Below the pieces are notes generated by a model that saw only the letters and a program-made list of their open reading frames with translations, made no database searches and was not told the DNA's origin. From Smittium culicis (Eukaryota > Kickxellomycota > Harpellomycetes > Harpellales > Legeriomycetaceae), in NCBI GenBank assembly GCA_001970855.1, contig LSSN01002902.1, positions 1 through 30,912 on the forward strand: DNA of 30,912 nt, in the 5' to 3' direction. Shown here in pieces: positions 8,718 through 18,309 of this stretch. The translations under genes were made by a program, and so were the position numbers. Every line of letters starts with the position of its first letter. The stretch's first letter is position 1.

Positions 8718-10955
8718 TCAACCGAACCCCCTCCGCCACTCTAGCAGCTCCATACCCACTGGGCATTAGTTCAAGGGGGCTGGTGAATCACTTATACTTT
8801 GCAGTATAAGTGTTCTGGGCACGCGGATGCCGTTCAAAAATTTATCTGTTTCCAGCTCAAAATTTTGATCGGCTGTGCCAGCTCGAAGCTGGCTCAAAGA
8901 TTGTTTAGACTCCCCCCCAAGGAGTTTTCCAACTAGCCCCAACCGGGCTTCGTTGAAATTCGAAATTAAATTTTTTTCGTCAGAGCGGATCGGCGTCGGT
9001 ATGAACCGGCCGATCGTCGTTGTTCGGTGATTTAGCCATCGGCTGAAGCTCAGAAGTATGTGTTCGACCGTCTCAGGCACACACAAGTTGCAGCAGGGGC
9101 AAAAATTTTTGAATTTTTGGTCGACGATTTTCATGTTCGACAGGCGCTGGGCGGTCCGGAATGTGCCCATACGCATTTTCCCAATGTCCTGAAGGCCCAG
9201 CTTCAGGTCCGGATACATTGCTTGAAGGTCAACCCAGTTGCCTTTTTTGCCTATTTTGCGGTTCACCGTCCACCGGCGGATGACAGACCGGATATTTCGT
9301 CGTTTCCGGTCAACTATTGTGATTTTAGTCTGACCGTTTGAATCTTGAGAGCAGAATTTTTTGATCCACCGGGCACTCCCGGTCACCCAGATGGCCATCC
9401 GAGCCTTCATCGGTGCCTTGATGAGGTCGGCTATCCATGTTTTAGAGGTAGGCCACTTATGATATGCACGCTCACGGGCTGTGCTGGTGCGCATGAACAC
9501 TGAGCTTATGCCCAGTTCGTCCCTGATGCGCTCCATGGCCGCTGATTTGCCGACGTTGACAACCAGTCGGATTGCCTTGTCTATTTTCAAATGTATGGGC
9601 TTGCATCTGGCTTCGCTCATGCCAAATGTCTCCCCACCGTAGCATCCCATCGGCATCAGCACCGAATTTATGAACTTTATTTTTAGTGCTTTGAGCACAT
9701 CAGACCGTCTCAGGAAGCTGTAGGAAGCGTATACAGCTTTCCTGACCTTATTCTTATTGTTATTGATCGTCCCAGATATATCCCACTTGCTATTCATAAT
9801 ATAGCCCAAGTAGGTGTACTGGTCGGTGGAGTCGACTTTTTGGCCCTGTAGGGTCATATCAGTACTCAACTCCCCGCTTATAGTCATTATCCCGCACTTG
9901 GAGGCATTCACAGCCATTTCCCAAGTGTCCGACCATTCGTTTATGGTGTTCAGTGCGATTTGTAAATCGGCTGATGATTCGGCCAATAGCACGGCATCAT
10001 CAGCAAACAGTAATCCGGGTATGCGCGAGGTGAGCCCAGGCACCCGCACACCTCGTACGCCCTTGAATATATCGTTTATGTAGAAATCGAAGAGTATCGG
10101 CGAGGCTGGGCACCCTTGCAGCACTCCAAAGAGGTATTCAGTGGGTTTGTAAACTTCATTTCCAACTCTAACTGCGATTTTCGGGGCATCATACATGCCC
10201 TTGATCGTATTGAGGAGTTTTCCCTCAATGCCTACTAATCGCAGTTTATGCAGTAGGGTCATGTGGGGGACCCGGTCGTAGGCTTTGCTATAGTCGATAT
10301 AGCACAGCCATGTTTCCTTGTTCTGAATTTTTCGTCGGCGTACTATTTCGTATAGAGTGGTCGCTTGACCCGCAGTCTTCTTGAAATTCCTGAATCCAGC
10401 TTGCTCTTTTACCAATATTTGGTATTTAGCATCGATTTTGCTGAGTTTGGTGGCCACAATTTTGGCCACCAGTTTCGCCAGTGTTGGGATCAGTGATATC
10501 CCTCGGTAGTTATCAGGGTCCTTCAGATCACCTTTTTTAGGTACCGGGACCACCACTGATGTTTCTAGGCACTGGGGTATATACCCAAAGTCATACAATA
10601 GGTTGATGATTTTATTTATTAATTTTGCTAGTGAAGATGTGGGTGATAGCTCGGTCATCACCAGTTTCCATACCTCAGATGGTACACCATCAGCTCCCGG
10701 AGCTTTGTTATTTGGTGTATCTACAAGTGCACCAGTGATTTCAGACCATAGTATGGTGCTATCACACTCTGGGTAATAGTCAGTGTCCGTATTAATAAGA
10801 TTTTCCTACTTATTGGAACATCGGCTGTTTCCAGTAGCGTCTTTGGCAAGTTCACCAAAGTGGTTTGTCCAAATTTTTATTTTTTCGTGTTTTTCAGTAA
10901 TTAAATTTTTATATTTATCGTTCACTGGGCCATCGGCGATGCCACTTACAATTTA
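8718..10955 (-). mobile_element. 5'-truncated LINE (non-LTR retrotransposon)
   Basis: A sharply bounded block of much higher GC than its flanks holds one long minus-strand frame encoding a LINE-type RT. The recognisable frame begins at about 10952 (after a TAA at 10953-10955) with the linker before the RT; the endonuclease domain and any ORF1 are missing, as expected of 5' truncation during target-primed reverse transcription. The 3' end follows the stop by about 50 bp and then turns into A/T-rich DNA without a clean poly(A) tail. I could not identify a target-site duplication by eye. Confidence 0.75.
8766..10661 (-). CDS. LINE reverse transcriptase, C-terminal ORF2 portion
   Basis: 631 codons from a GTG start; the first ATG is at 10656-10658. 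The frame really continues upstream through NKAPGADGVPSEVWKLV and ENLINTDTDYY to a TAG at 10806-10808, and beyond that TAG to about 10952 (WTNHFGELAKD). RT motifs are in order: NYRGISLIP (51-59), YIDYSKAYD with the first catalytic Asp (D123), GVLQGCPASPILF (179-191), FADD with the paired Asp (219-222), and YTYLGYIMN (282-290). A C-terminal Cys cluster CPCCNLCVPETVEH (521-534) resembles the zinc knuckle of LINE ORF2 proteins, but the usual final Cys appears replaced (HILLSFSRW). The role is target-primed reverse transcription. Lacking an endonuclease, it is probably not autonomous. The long open frame and complete catalytic Asp set suggest a fairly recent insertion. Confidence 0.8.
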   Translation of the reverse strand: MMTELSPTSSLAKLINKIINLLYDFGYIPQCLETSVVVPVPKKGDLKDPDNYRGISLIPTLAKLVAKIVATKLSKIDAKYQILVKEQAGFRNFKKTAGQATTLYEIVRRRKIQNKETWLCYIDYSKAYDRVPHMTLLHKLRLVGIEGKLLNTIKGMYDAPKIAVRVGNEVYKPTEYLFGVLQGCPASPILFDFYINDIFKGVRGVRVPGLTSRIPGLLFADDAVLLAESSADLQIALNTINEWSDTWEMAVNASKCGIMTISGELSTDMTLQGQKVDSTDQYTYLGYIMNSKWDISGTINNNKNKVRKAVYASYSFLRRSDVLKALKIKFINSVLMPMGCYGGETFGMSEARCKPIHLKIDKAIRLVVNVGKSAAMERIRDELGISSVFMRTSTARERAYHKWPTSKTWIADLIKAPMKARMAIWVTGSARWIKKFCSQDSNGQTKITIVDRKRRNIRSVIRRWTVNRKIGKKGNWVDLQAMYPDLKLGLQDIGKMRMGTFRTAQRLSNMKIVDQKFKNFCPCCNLCVPETVEHILLSFSRWLNHRTTTIGRFIPTPIRSDEKNLISNFNEARLGLVGKLLGGESKQSLSQLRAGTADQNFELETDKFLNGIRVPRTLILQSISDSPAPLN

Positions 10956-11175
10956 ATTGTAATATTTAAACTTTGTCTACAGAGGCCAAAATTTTACCAA
11001 AATATAGCTCTTGGCAAGATCAACAAAGTTGTATTAATATGTTAAAGTCGATAGGCTACGCGATCGAATGTTATAGTCAGCTTTATTTTGTAAGGACGTA
11101 AAAAAAAGTGAATAGTATATAAGAAATAAAATTTTATAGATTCTCTAATTCTATTGGCTCGCCCAAGAAAAGCTT
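10956..11175. other. spacer upstream of the LINE
   Basis: Returns to AT-rich sequence. No gene, tyrosine-recombinase remnant or inverted-repeat end of DIRS copy 1 is recognisable here. Confidence 0.5.
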
Positions 11176-11179
11176 TTCT

Positions 11180-11404
11180 AAGAGAGAGAAAGAGAAGTCA
11201 GAAATAACGTGTTCTCTTCGTTCAGAATCTCCAATATAGCCATAAGGTCTAGGGCGGGTTTATAGAGAGTATTTGTGCGATCTTCTTGAAACTGCGCCCA
11301 TGATTTTCCAATTTTACGATCTGATCCAATTTGGAACAGTAGTTTTAGTTTATTTATTTTTCCGCCATATAGTATAATTTTGACTAAAATATCTTGCTTT
11401 ACTG
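11180..11404 (-). pseudogene. 75-codon open coding-like relic
   Basis: One minus-strand frame stays open for 75 codons between two stops, with no ATG near its beginning. Within it are pieces such as LYGGKINKLKLLFQIGSD, SWAQFQEDR and PALDLMAILEIL, followed by LTSLSLS and a stop. GC is higher than in the flanks. The composition looks like real protein (charged, amphipathic). It could be an internal piece of another retroelement gag or of a host gene. I do not recognise it. Confidence 0.3.
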
Positions 11405-11761
11405 CTTAATAGTATATTTTAAATAACATAAAGATCGTTGTGATTCCAAATGTTAATTCTGGAATTAGCTGTCATAAATATATCTAGTATTAACCCCTGA
11501 TATTAGCATGTTCTTATTTTTTTAAATTTCCTATTGGTCTCTAATATTTATATAAATTTATAAGGATATTTTAGTGGAATTGCTACTAGAATGAGCATTG
11601 GTAAAATATTAGGATTGTTTTATAAATATTAAACTAAAACAGCATTTTGGAATACTAGATAAATAATAGCTTTTATTTTCATCAAAACTAAAAGAAATTT
11701 ATAAATCGAAAATACTTTGAGATTTATCAAATTATAAGGACAAATTTTATGAAAATCACTA
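11405..11761. other. AT-rich spacer
   Basis: No feature is seen. It is the 3' flank of the minus-strand secreted-protein gene. Confidence 0.5.
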
Positions 11762-12475
11762 TCAGTAGCGATAAACTAGTCTATTTTCAGACAAATTGCC
11801 AATAGATTGAATCATATAATTGATTTCTCTAATTAAAAAATCATTGGATATTTCATAGCTATTCTTATATTTAGACATTCCATTTGATATAATGTTAATC
11901 GATTCATATATTCCTTCATATTCATAATTTACTATATCAACACTGTGATAGAATTCAGTGTGATATTCGCTAAATATAATTTTTTGATCTGATGAAGTAA
12001 TTTTATCAAAATGATACTTATAGAACGATGCCAAGTTTTTCATTTCCAATAAAATCTTACCTCTTAAACCATTATATCCACAACCCACTAACACATTAAT
12101 AGTTTCACTATGATTCATTTTTCTTTTAGAACCGATTCTATTACTGCAATTAGTGAGAACTTCTACAGTTGTTGATAAATGTTCTCCTGTTCTGAGTTTA
12201 AAGTCATATGTTATAGCTTTATCAATAAATTTGTTTAATTTGGTTTTAGCATAACGAAAAATATCTCTAATATCATTTAATTTATATCCTTTCGTGCATC
12301 TACCATCCTTTGGGAAATAATCAACTACTTTACCAGTAATATTGTCAGTGTTTTTATTAGATACTGGAAAACAAACTTTAGAAGCAATCCTCTGGTAAAG
12401 TGAATCGGTGCTAGCAGAACTGAAGTTCATAGCAAAAAAAGCTATTGTGGCTGCAATAAAGAAAAATGAGCGCAT
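11762..12475 (-). CDS. putative secreted protein, 237 aa, unknown family
   Basis: ATG at 12473-12475 gives 237 codons; a longer frame from an upstream TTG adds seven residues, but the ATG places the signal peptide at the very N-terminus. The start MRSFFFIAATIAFFAMNFSS has one Arg, then a hydrophobic core, then SSAS as a likely signal-peptidase site near residue 22. The mature part has four Cys (KVCFP, GRCTK, TNCSN, VGCGY), possibly two disulfides, and four N-glycosylation sequons (DNIT, TNCS, MNHS, GNLS). There is no further membrane segment and no GPI-type tail. The frame is intact in a region otherwise full of decayed repeats, so it is probably a real gene. I recognise no family; a lineage-restricted extracellular or effector-like role is only inference. 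No intron is needed. Confidence 0.7.
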   Translation of the reverse strand: MRSFFFIAATIAFFAMNFSSASTDSLYQRIASKVCFPVSNKNTDNITGKVVDYFPKDGRCTKGYKLNDIRDIFRYAKTKLNKFIDKAITYDFKLRTGEHLSTTVEVLTNCSNRIGSKRKMNHSETINVLVGCGYNGLRGKILLEMKNLASFYKYHFDKITSSDQKIIFSEYHTEFYHSVDIVNYEYEGIYESINIISNGMSKYKNSYEISNDFLIREINYMIQSIGNLSENRLVYRY

Positions 12476-12555
12476 TTTCAAATTATAATTCTTCAAGTTT
12501 TTAGATGTTTGAAAGTTTTTAATCTGTTATATTTTCGTTCTTGAATAAAAACAGG

Positions 12556-12572
12556 ACGATATATAAAATAAT
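12556..12572 (-). promoter_or_regulatory. possible TATA-like element
   Basis: On the minus strand TATTTTATATATCGTCC lies about 80-100 bp upstream of the ATG of the secreted-protein gene, a plausible TATA position. In DNA this AT-rich such matches arise easily by chance. Confidence 0.2.
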
Positions 12573-12909
12573 GGCAAAATGTCGCGGTTAAATACTTTTT
12601 CATTTTTATTTTTTAGACAGGTCAAGCCTATATTTTCACATCCTATATGTGAGTAAAATCTGCGAGAAGCATAAATCCTATACTTATTTGTTTTAGATCT
12701 TTAACAACCATTAGGATTAGGATTTTTTTTATAGGTAACAAATCTTATATAATATGGAATAAGCGATTTATAATCAACTTTAAATCATAAATATAAGTAT
12801 TCTTCTATATTTACTTTCAAACATGTAGGCAGCGTTAGTAATCGCATATGCAAACAACTATGCACCTAAGCCCAAAAGTTTATGACGAAAATGCTATTAT
12901 TCTATTTAA

Positions 12910-13097
12910 TCCTTTCCCGTCCAACACTCTTTATAAAAATCAATTTGTTAATTCTATATCGATTTGTAGGAAATTATATTATTTGTATCTATTCTATAAT
13001 AAACCAATTTCTTTTCTAGTATCAGAATAAAGTATTTATATTGGAAACTAATCACTATGTTTGGTAGGTGAAAAATAGTCTACCTCCCGCGAAAGGG
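12910..13097 (+). mobile_element. TTAA-type MITE, family 1 (copy M4)
   Basis: 188 bp, the same length as copy M1, flanked by TTAA on both sides (12906-12909 and 13098-13101). Left end TCCTTTCCCGTCCAACACTC; right end TAGTCTACCTCCCGCGAAAG then GG. Terminal inverted repeats centre on CCTTTCxCG. Non-coding. The short plus-strand ORF over it is chance. This is the clearest family 1 copy with a perfect TTAA duplication. Confidence 0.7.
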
Positions 13098-13101
13098 TTA
13101 A

Positions 13102-13293
13102 TCCTTTCCGGGGCAAAAACACTTAAACTTAAAAATAAATAATAATTAGTTAATTATATTAAAAATTACATGCTATTGGAGGTATTTTTATCAATATCCA
13201 ATAGTATATTATCAATATATATTAATTTATCAGTTTTTCATTTGGTTGGATAGCTTTGGTAGTTCAAAAAAAGCAAACCATCCCTGAAAGGGG
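13102..13293 (+). mobile_element. TTAA-type MITE, family 2 (copy M5)
   Basis: Begins TCCTTTCCGGGGCAAAAACA immediately after the TTAA that ends copy M4 and ends CAAACCATCCCTGAAAGGGG followed by TAAA. About 192 bp, non-coding. Its interior (TTTTCATTTGGTTGGATAG, TAGTTCAAAAAAA) differs from family 1 but matches the element at 22096. The ends are again CCTTTC...GAAAGG inverted repeats, so a related transposase probably mobilised both families. Confidence 0.6.
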
Positions 13294-14280
13294 TAAAGTA
13301 CATTTTATTCTTTAGTTATTTTAATTCAGGCTAGAACTTATTATACTATTTTCTAAGTTAAGTAATTTATTTAGATTATTATATGTATGATAGAGCCTGT
13401 TGTTAGATTGAATTTAACATCATTTTAACAAAACAAAAAAACATAATGAAGCATATAAAACGCTGCACAAGTATTAGCTCTTGAATTATTGGTACTGATA
13501 ATAATTTAAAGGTAAAAAAAACTTATGAAAAGATTAAACTGAAGAGGTCAGAAGCTAACATAATTTCATTCTATTACTATCAGCAAATATAAGCTTGATT
13601 TTTCCGATACGATAATTCCACAAAAAGCAAATTAAAGTTCCCTATATACTTATAAAAGTGTCATTAAATTTTTTAATTTTAGCTAATTTTTTTATTGGCT
13701 ATATTTGGATCAATTAAATGAGTATTGCGTCTATATAAATCCAGTCAAATTTATTAGATTTGTATAGGATTAGCAGCAATTTTGCTATGGCGAACAAAGC
13801 TATGTATTTGCCTTGTAAAAATAAAATAAGGTTGCATACACTGAATAAAACTCACAAGCTTAAAATGCATATGAGAGATTCTTTTGAAAAGCGGAAAATT
13901 TTCTATTCAATATTTTCTTCGCTTGAAATTTTATTATGGCTTTAAATTCAATATGAATATATATTCTAATGAATTAATTTTTTTAGTTAATAATTTCACT
14001 TTTTAGTTACCAAATAATATCCCAAGGAATAAAAATTATTTCCGCTCTAAGAATCTCCCATATGTGCATATTAACAGATTATAATTGTGAAATTGTAAAT
14101 TTAACCTAAAAAGTGAAATCTGCATATCTAATATTTTTCTAAATTATATTTACCCTCTAAAAATATCTAATTTAAATAATTAACCATTTTTTATTGGCTA
14201 TATTGAACCAATTTTCGAAATTTTTAATACAAACAAATATATATTATATTGTCGGATACCTGTAATGTAAAAAAAAAAAA
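13294..14280. other. AT-rich gene-poor DNA
   Basis: No supported gene. A 61-codon ATG frame at 13760-13945 is slightly less A/T-biased than its surroundings but has no recognisable features and I do not call it. Confidence 0.5.
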
Positions 14281-14344
14281 AATTCAAATCGAAAAATTCA
14301 AATATAAAAATTCAAATATAAAAATTCAAATAGAAAAATTCATA
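14281..14344. repeat. 14-bp tandem repeat, about 4.5 units
   Basis: Four consecutive 14-bp units of the form AATTCAAATATAAA, with variants AATTCAAATCGAAA and AATTCAAATAGAAA, followed by a partial AATTCATA. Short minisatellite in AT-rich DNA, no coding potential. Confidence 0.85.
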
Positions 14345-14955
14345 AATTTAAGCATTTCAAAAAGAAAAGATTACCTGCAAACAGTGACTTTCAAAACAAA
14401 TAGAAAATGATAAAATATTTACTCAGCAAACCTAAACAAAATTAGTTTAGATATTTTTTAAATTTTTGTCTTTATTTTGAATAAGAAAATAAGATAAAAA
14501 AAATAATAAAAAGAAAAAACAGAGAAAAAAATCAAAAGATATAAAAACTCAAAAAAAAGAACAGAGAAGAAAAGCCCCCCGAATTTCCTGAGATCAAAAA
14601 ATTTCAGTAGTTTTTTTTTCTGCAAATAATTAAAAGATTCTTAAACTTTATTTTTACTACTTATTTTATTTAATCATTTAGTTTTTAAATAAACTAGTTC
14701 TAAAACTAAGTTAGCTATTATTAGTACTTAATTTATTTTAATGATAAATTATTAGCTAATTAAAGCTTTTTTATTTACCTAAAACTAGACAGTATCATGA
14801 AAAAAAATTTTTTTTCTGCTGATATTAAATGAAAATGCTTAAAAATAAGTATTAAGTATAATTAATTTTGGTATATTATTTTTGTTTTTCTGAACAGCAA
14901 CACAAATCTTACAAAAAGGTAATTTTTGATCTTCCGTTCGTGAATGGATAAAATT
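14345..14955. other. AT-rich gene-poor DNA
   Basis: Purine-rich A runs up to about 14570, then mixed A/T. No gene or element is seen. Confidence 0.5.
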
Positions 14956-14959
14956 TTAA

Positions 14960-15145
14960 CCCTTTCCAGTCCAACACTATTACAAAAAATATATTTATTG
15001 ATTTAATTATGATTTATAGTCATAAATATTATTTGATTTTATTTTACAATATACCAATATTTCTTATAATTCAGAATAAAAACATTTCATTAAATATTGC
15101 TGGTTATATTTGTAGATCAAAATCAATCTACCGCCCGTGAAAGGG
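14960..15145 (+). mobile_element. TTAA-type MITE, family 1 (copy M6)
   Basis: 186 bp between TTAA (14956-14959) and TTTAA. Left end CCCTTTCCAGTCCAACACTA; right end ATCTACCGCCCGTGAAAGGG. Interior shows the family features TTATTTGATTTTA and TGTAGATCAAAATCAATCTA. Non-coding. Confidence 0.7.
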
Positions 15146-17248
15146 TTTAAATAATTATGTTGTGATCAGTGCATAAATTGAACCTTGTTATTCGCGATTA
15201 TTACTATTCGAAAGAAAGTTTTTAAAAAAAGGATCGCGAATATCGAGAGTTACCTGTAGTTGTTTACATAGTTTGTAAAAAATATTCAAATTTTTTTTTT
15301 TGAATATTAAAGTTATAAAAGTATCATTCATTGATTTAAATTTAATAGCGTCAAAAAATTTGATCACAAAAAATAATAAAATATATAAAGCTCAAAAATA
15401 AAATTTAATTGGAATTATTAGACAAAATTAATTTATACCAAAACAGTTTATGATTAAATGAAACCGAAAAAATAAGATATGAGCGGAATTTAATTGCAGC
15501 TCATATAAAAAATAATCTGTGGAAACTTTATAGAAATCGATTACAAATCCCTTTAGCAGTTCATAAATAATTTCATTTTCTATGATAGCTGTAATTTCTT
15601 GATATTTTATTTAAGATTTGCTTTATAAATTTATAAATTTTAATAAAATCTCAGAAATTAAAACAATTCGTTAATTATTATATTTATCTCTATTTTTCTA
15701 AATCCTCAAACGTATATTAATAAATCAAGTTATATGCAGTATCAATTATAGGACGTTACAATAAATCTAAGCCTAATTAAGCATATAAGAATCAAATTTG
15801 GTAACTAATAAATGCCACTCAGATAAACTTATTCACATATTAAAAAAAAATATGAAAATCAAATATATGTATACACCTCTATTTTAACAATATTAACCAA
15901 TAATTAAAAAAATGTATCTTAAAACTAATACTATGTTAAATTGGGTTTACATCTGTCTTAAAAATAGGTTTATTAATAAATTAATATTTTAACATAATAC
16001 TAAAAGTACAAGTCCATCTTGAAACAAATCTATTATCCCATTAAAATTTTCTATAGAAAAGTATGTTTACGTTTCTTAAAATTCCAAATATATCGAATAT
16101 TTTAGTAACAGTTAAATTATCAATTCTTTTGTCAAACTATTAACTATTGATTTACCTTTAACGAACATATTTCTTAATTTGGAAATTATTCATTTAGCTA
16201 TCTGCTAAATATAAATATACATATAAATTTTTTTTCTTTCATATACAAATGCCTATATTAGTTCATTAGAATAAGCCTAGCCCTATAAATAGTATTTAAA
16301 AAAAAAGATTACAACAAATTATATTAAATTAAATTTATGTACACTTCATCACACAGAAAAGCTCAACCATGCTTGATTTAGATCAGATATACCCAACACA
16401 TTTAAGCTATATCAAAACTAGTACGTAATATCCCATATCATGCACTGACACATGGTATACTTAAATCAATTATTTTAATATTGTGAATAAAATAAAATTT
16501 TTTAACCCCCCTCACAGATTCATAAAGAGCAATATGTTTCATTAAAAGGCTAAATATTCTTTTCTATTTTCAAAATATCATTATTTATTTAAATAAGATA
16601 TAATAAATAAACATAATGCAGGCTAAAACTGCATAAAAATCCGAATTTAAATATGTAAAAATAAATTAAATTCATTAGATCGTAAATTTTCACTATATGA
16701 TTGAATATTCTTAATCACACTAAGCTCAAAAAAATGGATATTAGGTTTATTAAAGTTTAAGAGTTTGGTTTAGTAAATAAAAAATAATGAACCGTCAATA
16801 CAAATTTTTACGAATTAGAAATTAGAGTTCATGCAAATAAGTCCATTTTAAATTATGTTTAATAAACTCTCTGAGACAAAAAAAAAATTATAAATTATTT
16901 TTAATAAACTCTGTGAAAAAAAAACTCTTTTTATATAAAGACTTAGATCAATTTATTCACAAATACATAGATCACTTTCTCTTTGGATCAATAATTGAAA
17001 TATTAACACCAAAGGAAAATATCTATTTTATCTTTAGCTATAACCATTGCGTTTTTTTTTGTCTTTTAATTTGATTGAGAAGAGAGGATAAATAATAAAA
17101 TTAAGTTAAGATATTGCAGCTAAGGTTAACTCTTTATGATAATGGCTTAGGAATATTAATTGTATCAGAATTAAAATCCATGTAGTCCTTACGAATTCTT
17201 TTAGACAGTTGGCTAGAAAATTTTTATAATTTTATTTAAGAGAGAATA
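15146..17248. other. AT-rich gene-poor DNA
   Basis: About 2.1 kb without a supported gene. A direct repeat (TTAATAAACTCT followed by a G/A/C stretch and an A run) occurs at about 16859-16882 and 16901-16922. There is no tRNA-like cloverleaf, coding-like GC shift or element end that I can recognise. Confidence 0.55.
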
Positions 17249-17291
17249 CATATTAAGTGTTACCACCTTATTAGATTAAACTAAACCGAAA
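17249..17291. repeat. left inverted terminal repeat of DIRS copy 2
   Basis: Core AGTGTTACCACCTTATT followed by AGATTAAACTAAACCGAAA. Its reverse complement recurs at 21921-21962, and a diverged form starts DIRS copy 1 at 5424. The true outer edge may extend a few bases left (GAGAATA). Confidence 0.8.
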
Positions 17292-17354
17292 CTTACAATC
17301 GAATAAAAATAGAGTGAATAATATGAAAATATAAGAATTTTTATATTAATTTAT

Positions 17355-17410
17355 GTAGAGTACACGTTTTTGTTATCCTTAGTATCTTTATTATAGCAAA
17401 GGTACTCTAC
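17355..17410. repeat. inverted repeat in DIRS leader
   Basis: GTAGAGTAC (17355-17363) and GTACTCTAC (17402-17410) form a 9-bp perfect inverted pair about 80 bp upstream of the gag-like ATG. The right arm lies within the GCAAAGGTAC block that is shared with the leader of copy 1. Confidence 0.5.
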
Positions 17411-17490
17411 TAGCATACAGTTTTTCAACTATAAATTTTTTATTACTAATGAATGTTTAAAATTTTTGTTTCCTTCAAAAATATTAAATC

Positions 17491-18205
17491 ATGGAACATC
17501 TAACTGAATATTAAGCTCCCGCAAGCTAAGACCAAATCAAGGCATTAACCGAACTGGTACAGCAACTCCTACATGAAATGGAGAGATAACAAGAGTCAGA
17601 AGACCCTTACGTTTCAACAAGGATAGCCAGTATAGACTTTTCAGTATACCCGGAGCTCACGGAAGCGACTACATTGATTGAAAAAAGCTTCTTCCGAACA
17701 ATGCTGACTATAAAAGAATGCAAAGTTCAAATCCACTCTTGCTCCAAGACTAGTTCAATGAACATTAATCCGCCACCACTGAGTGATACAGCGTCGAGCA
17801 CAGTGAAGAAAACTGATTCCGCTTTCTATCGAATATATTTAGCACCGAAACAAGCAAATCGACCAATTGAATACTATCTCCACCACCGAATCCAATATAA
17901 GAAAGATATGGACACCTTTGAACTTCCTGGGAAACCGACTCAGCTCGTCGAATTGGATGTCAACCGCTGGTGGATCAAGAAGCGTTGGACTCCCTCATTT
18001 CAAAGAAGCCTGCCTAGAAACGACAACGAATCCAGCCCTTTCACAGCGCCAGCAGAGTACGATTCCTAAGGACACTAACAGAAGCAAAACTATTAATGCG
18101 CCGAGCACCGCATCTGTAACCACCGCTGAAGCCAGCCACAAGACCTACAACCGCCAATCAAATTTTCGAGGGAGAGATCGAGGTCGCAGAAAAGGTTCAC
18201 AATAG
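17491..18205 (+). pseudogene. gag-like region of DIRS copy 2
   Basis: Starts at ATG 17491 (MEHLTEY, then a stop) and continues in several frames. 17674-18069 is open and includes RPIEYYLHHRIQ and LPGKPTQLVELDVN. A +1 shift then gives PLVDQEALDSLISKKPA, matching the copy 1 segment DQQKYDILLASKKA. A further shift gives the Ser/Thr-rich, then Arg/Gly-rich end NFRGRDRGRRKGSQ (to 18205), an RG-rich tail typical of RNA-binding Gag C-termini. At least two frameshifts and several stops inactivate it. The pol frame seems to begin just downstream (FLSAWCKLTDSRWVR, 18245-18292). Confidence 0.6.
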
Positions 18206-18309
18206 AGTCCCAAAAAAGCTCCCTTGTCGGGAGCCATATAGTTATGTTTTTATCGGCATGGTGCAAACTAACGGATAGTCGATGGGTTCGATGAATAGTG
18301 GCTAGGTGT

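Noticed and set aside
9060..10083. Plus-strand frames at 9060-9341 and 9814-10083
   Set aside because: Both are antisense to the LINE RT frame.
12848..13030. 60-codon plus-strand frame
   Set aside because: It runs through the left part of TTAA element M4 and has no protein-like features.
13760..13945. 61-codon plus-strand frame as a gene
   Set aside because: No motif, no clear composition shift, and no supporting neighbour; likely chance.
16500..16530. TTAACCCCCCTCAC as another TTAA-element end
   Set aside because: The following sequence lacks the family body and no matching right end lies within 250 bp.
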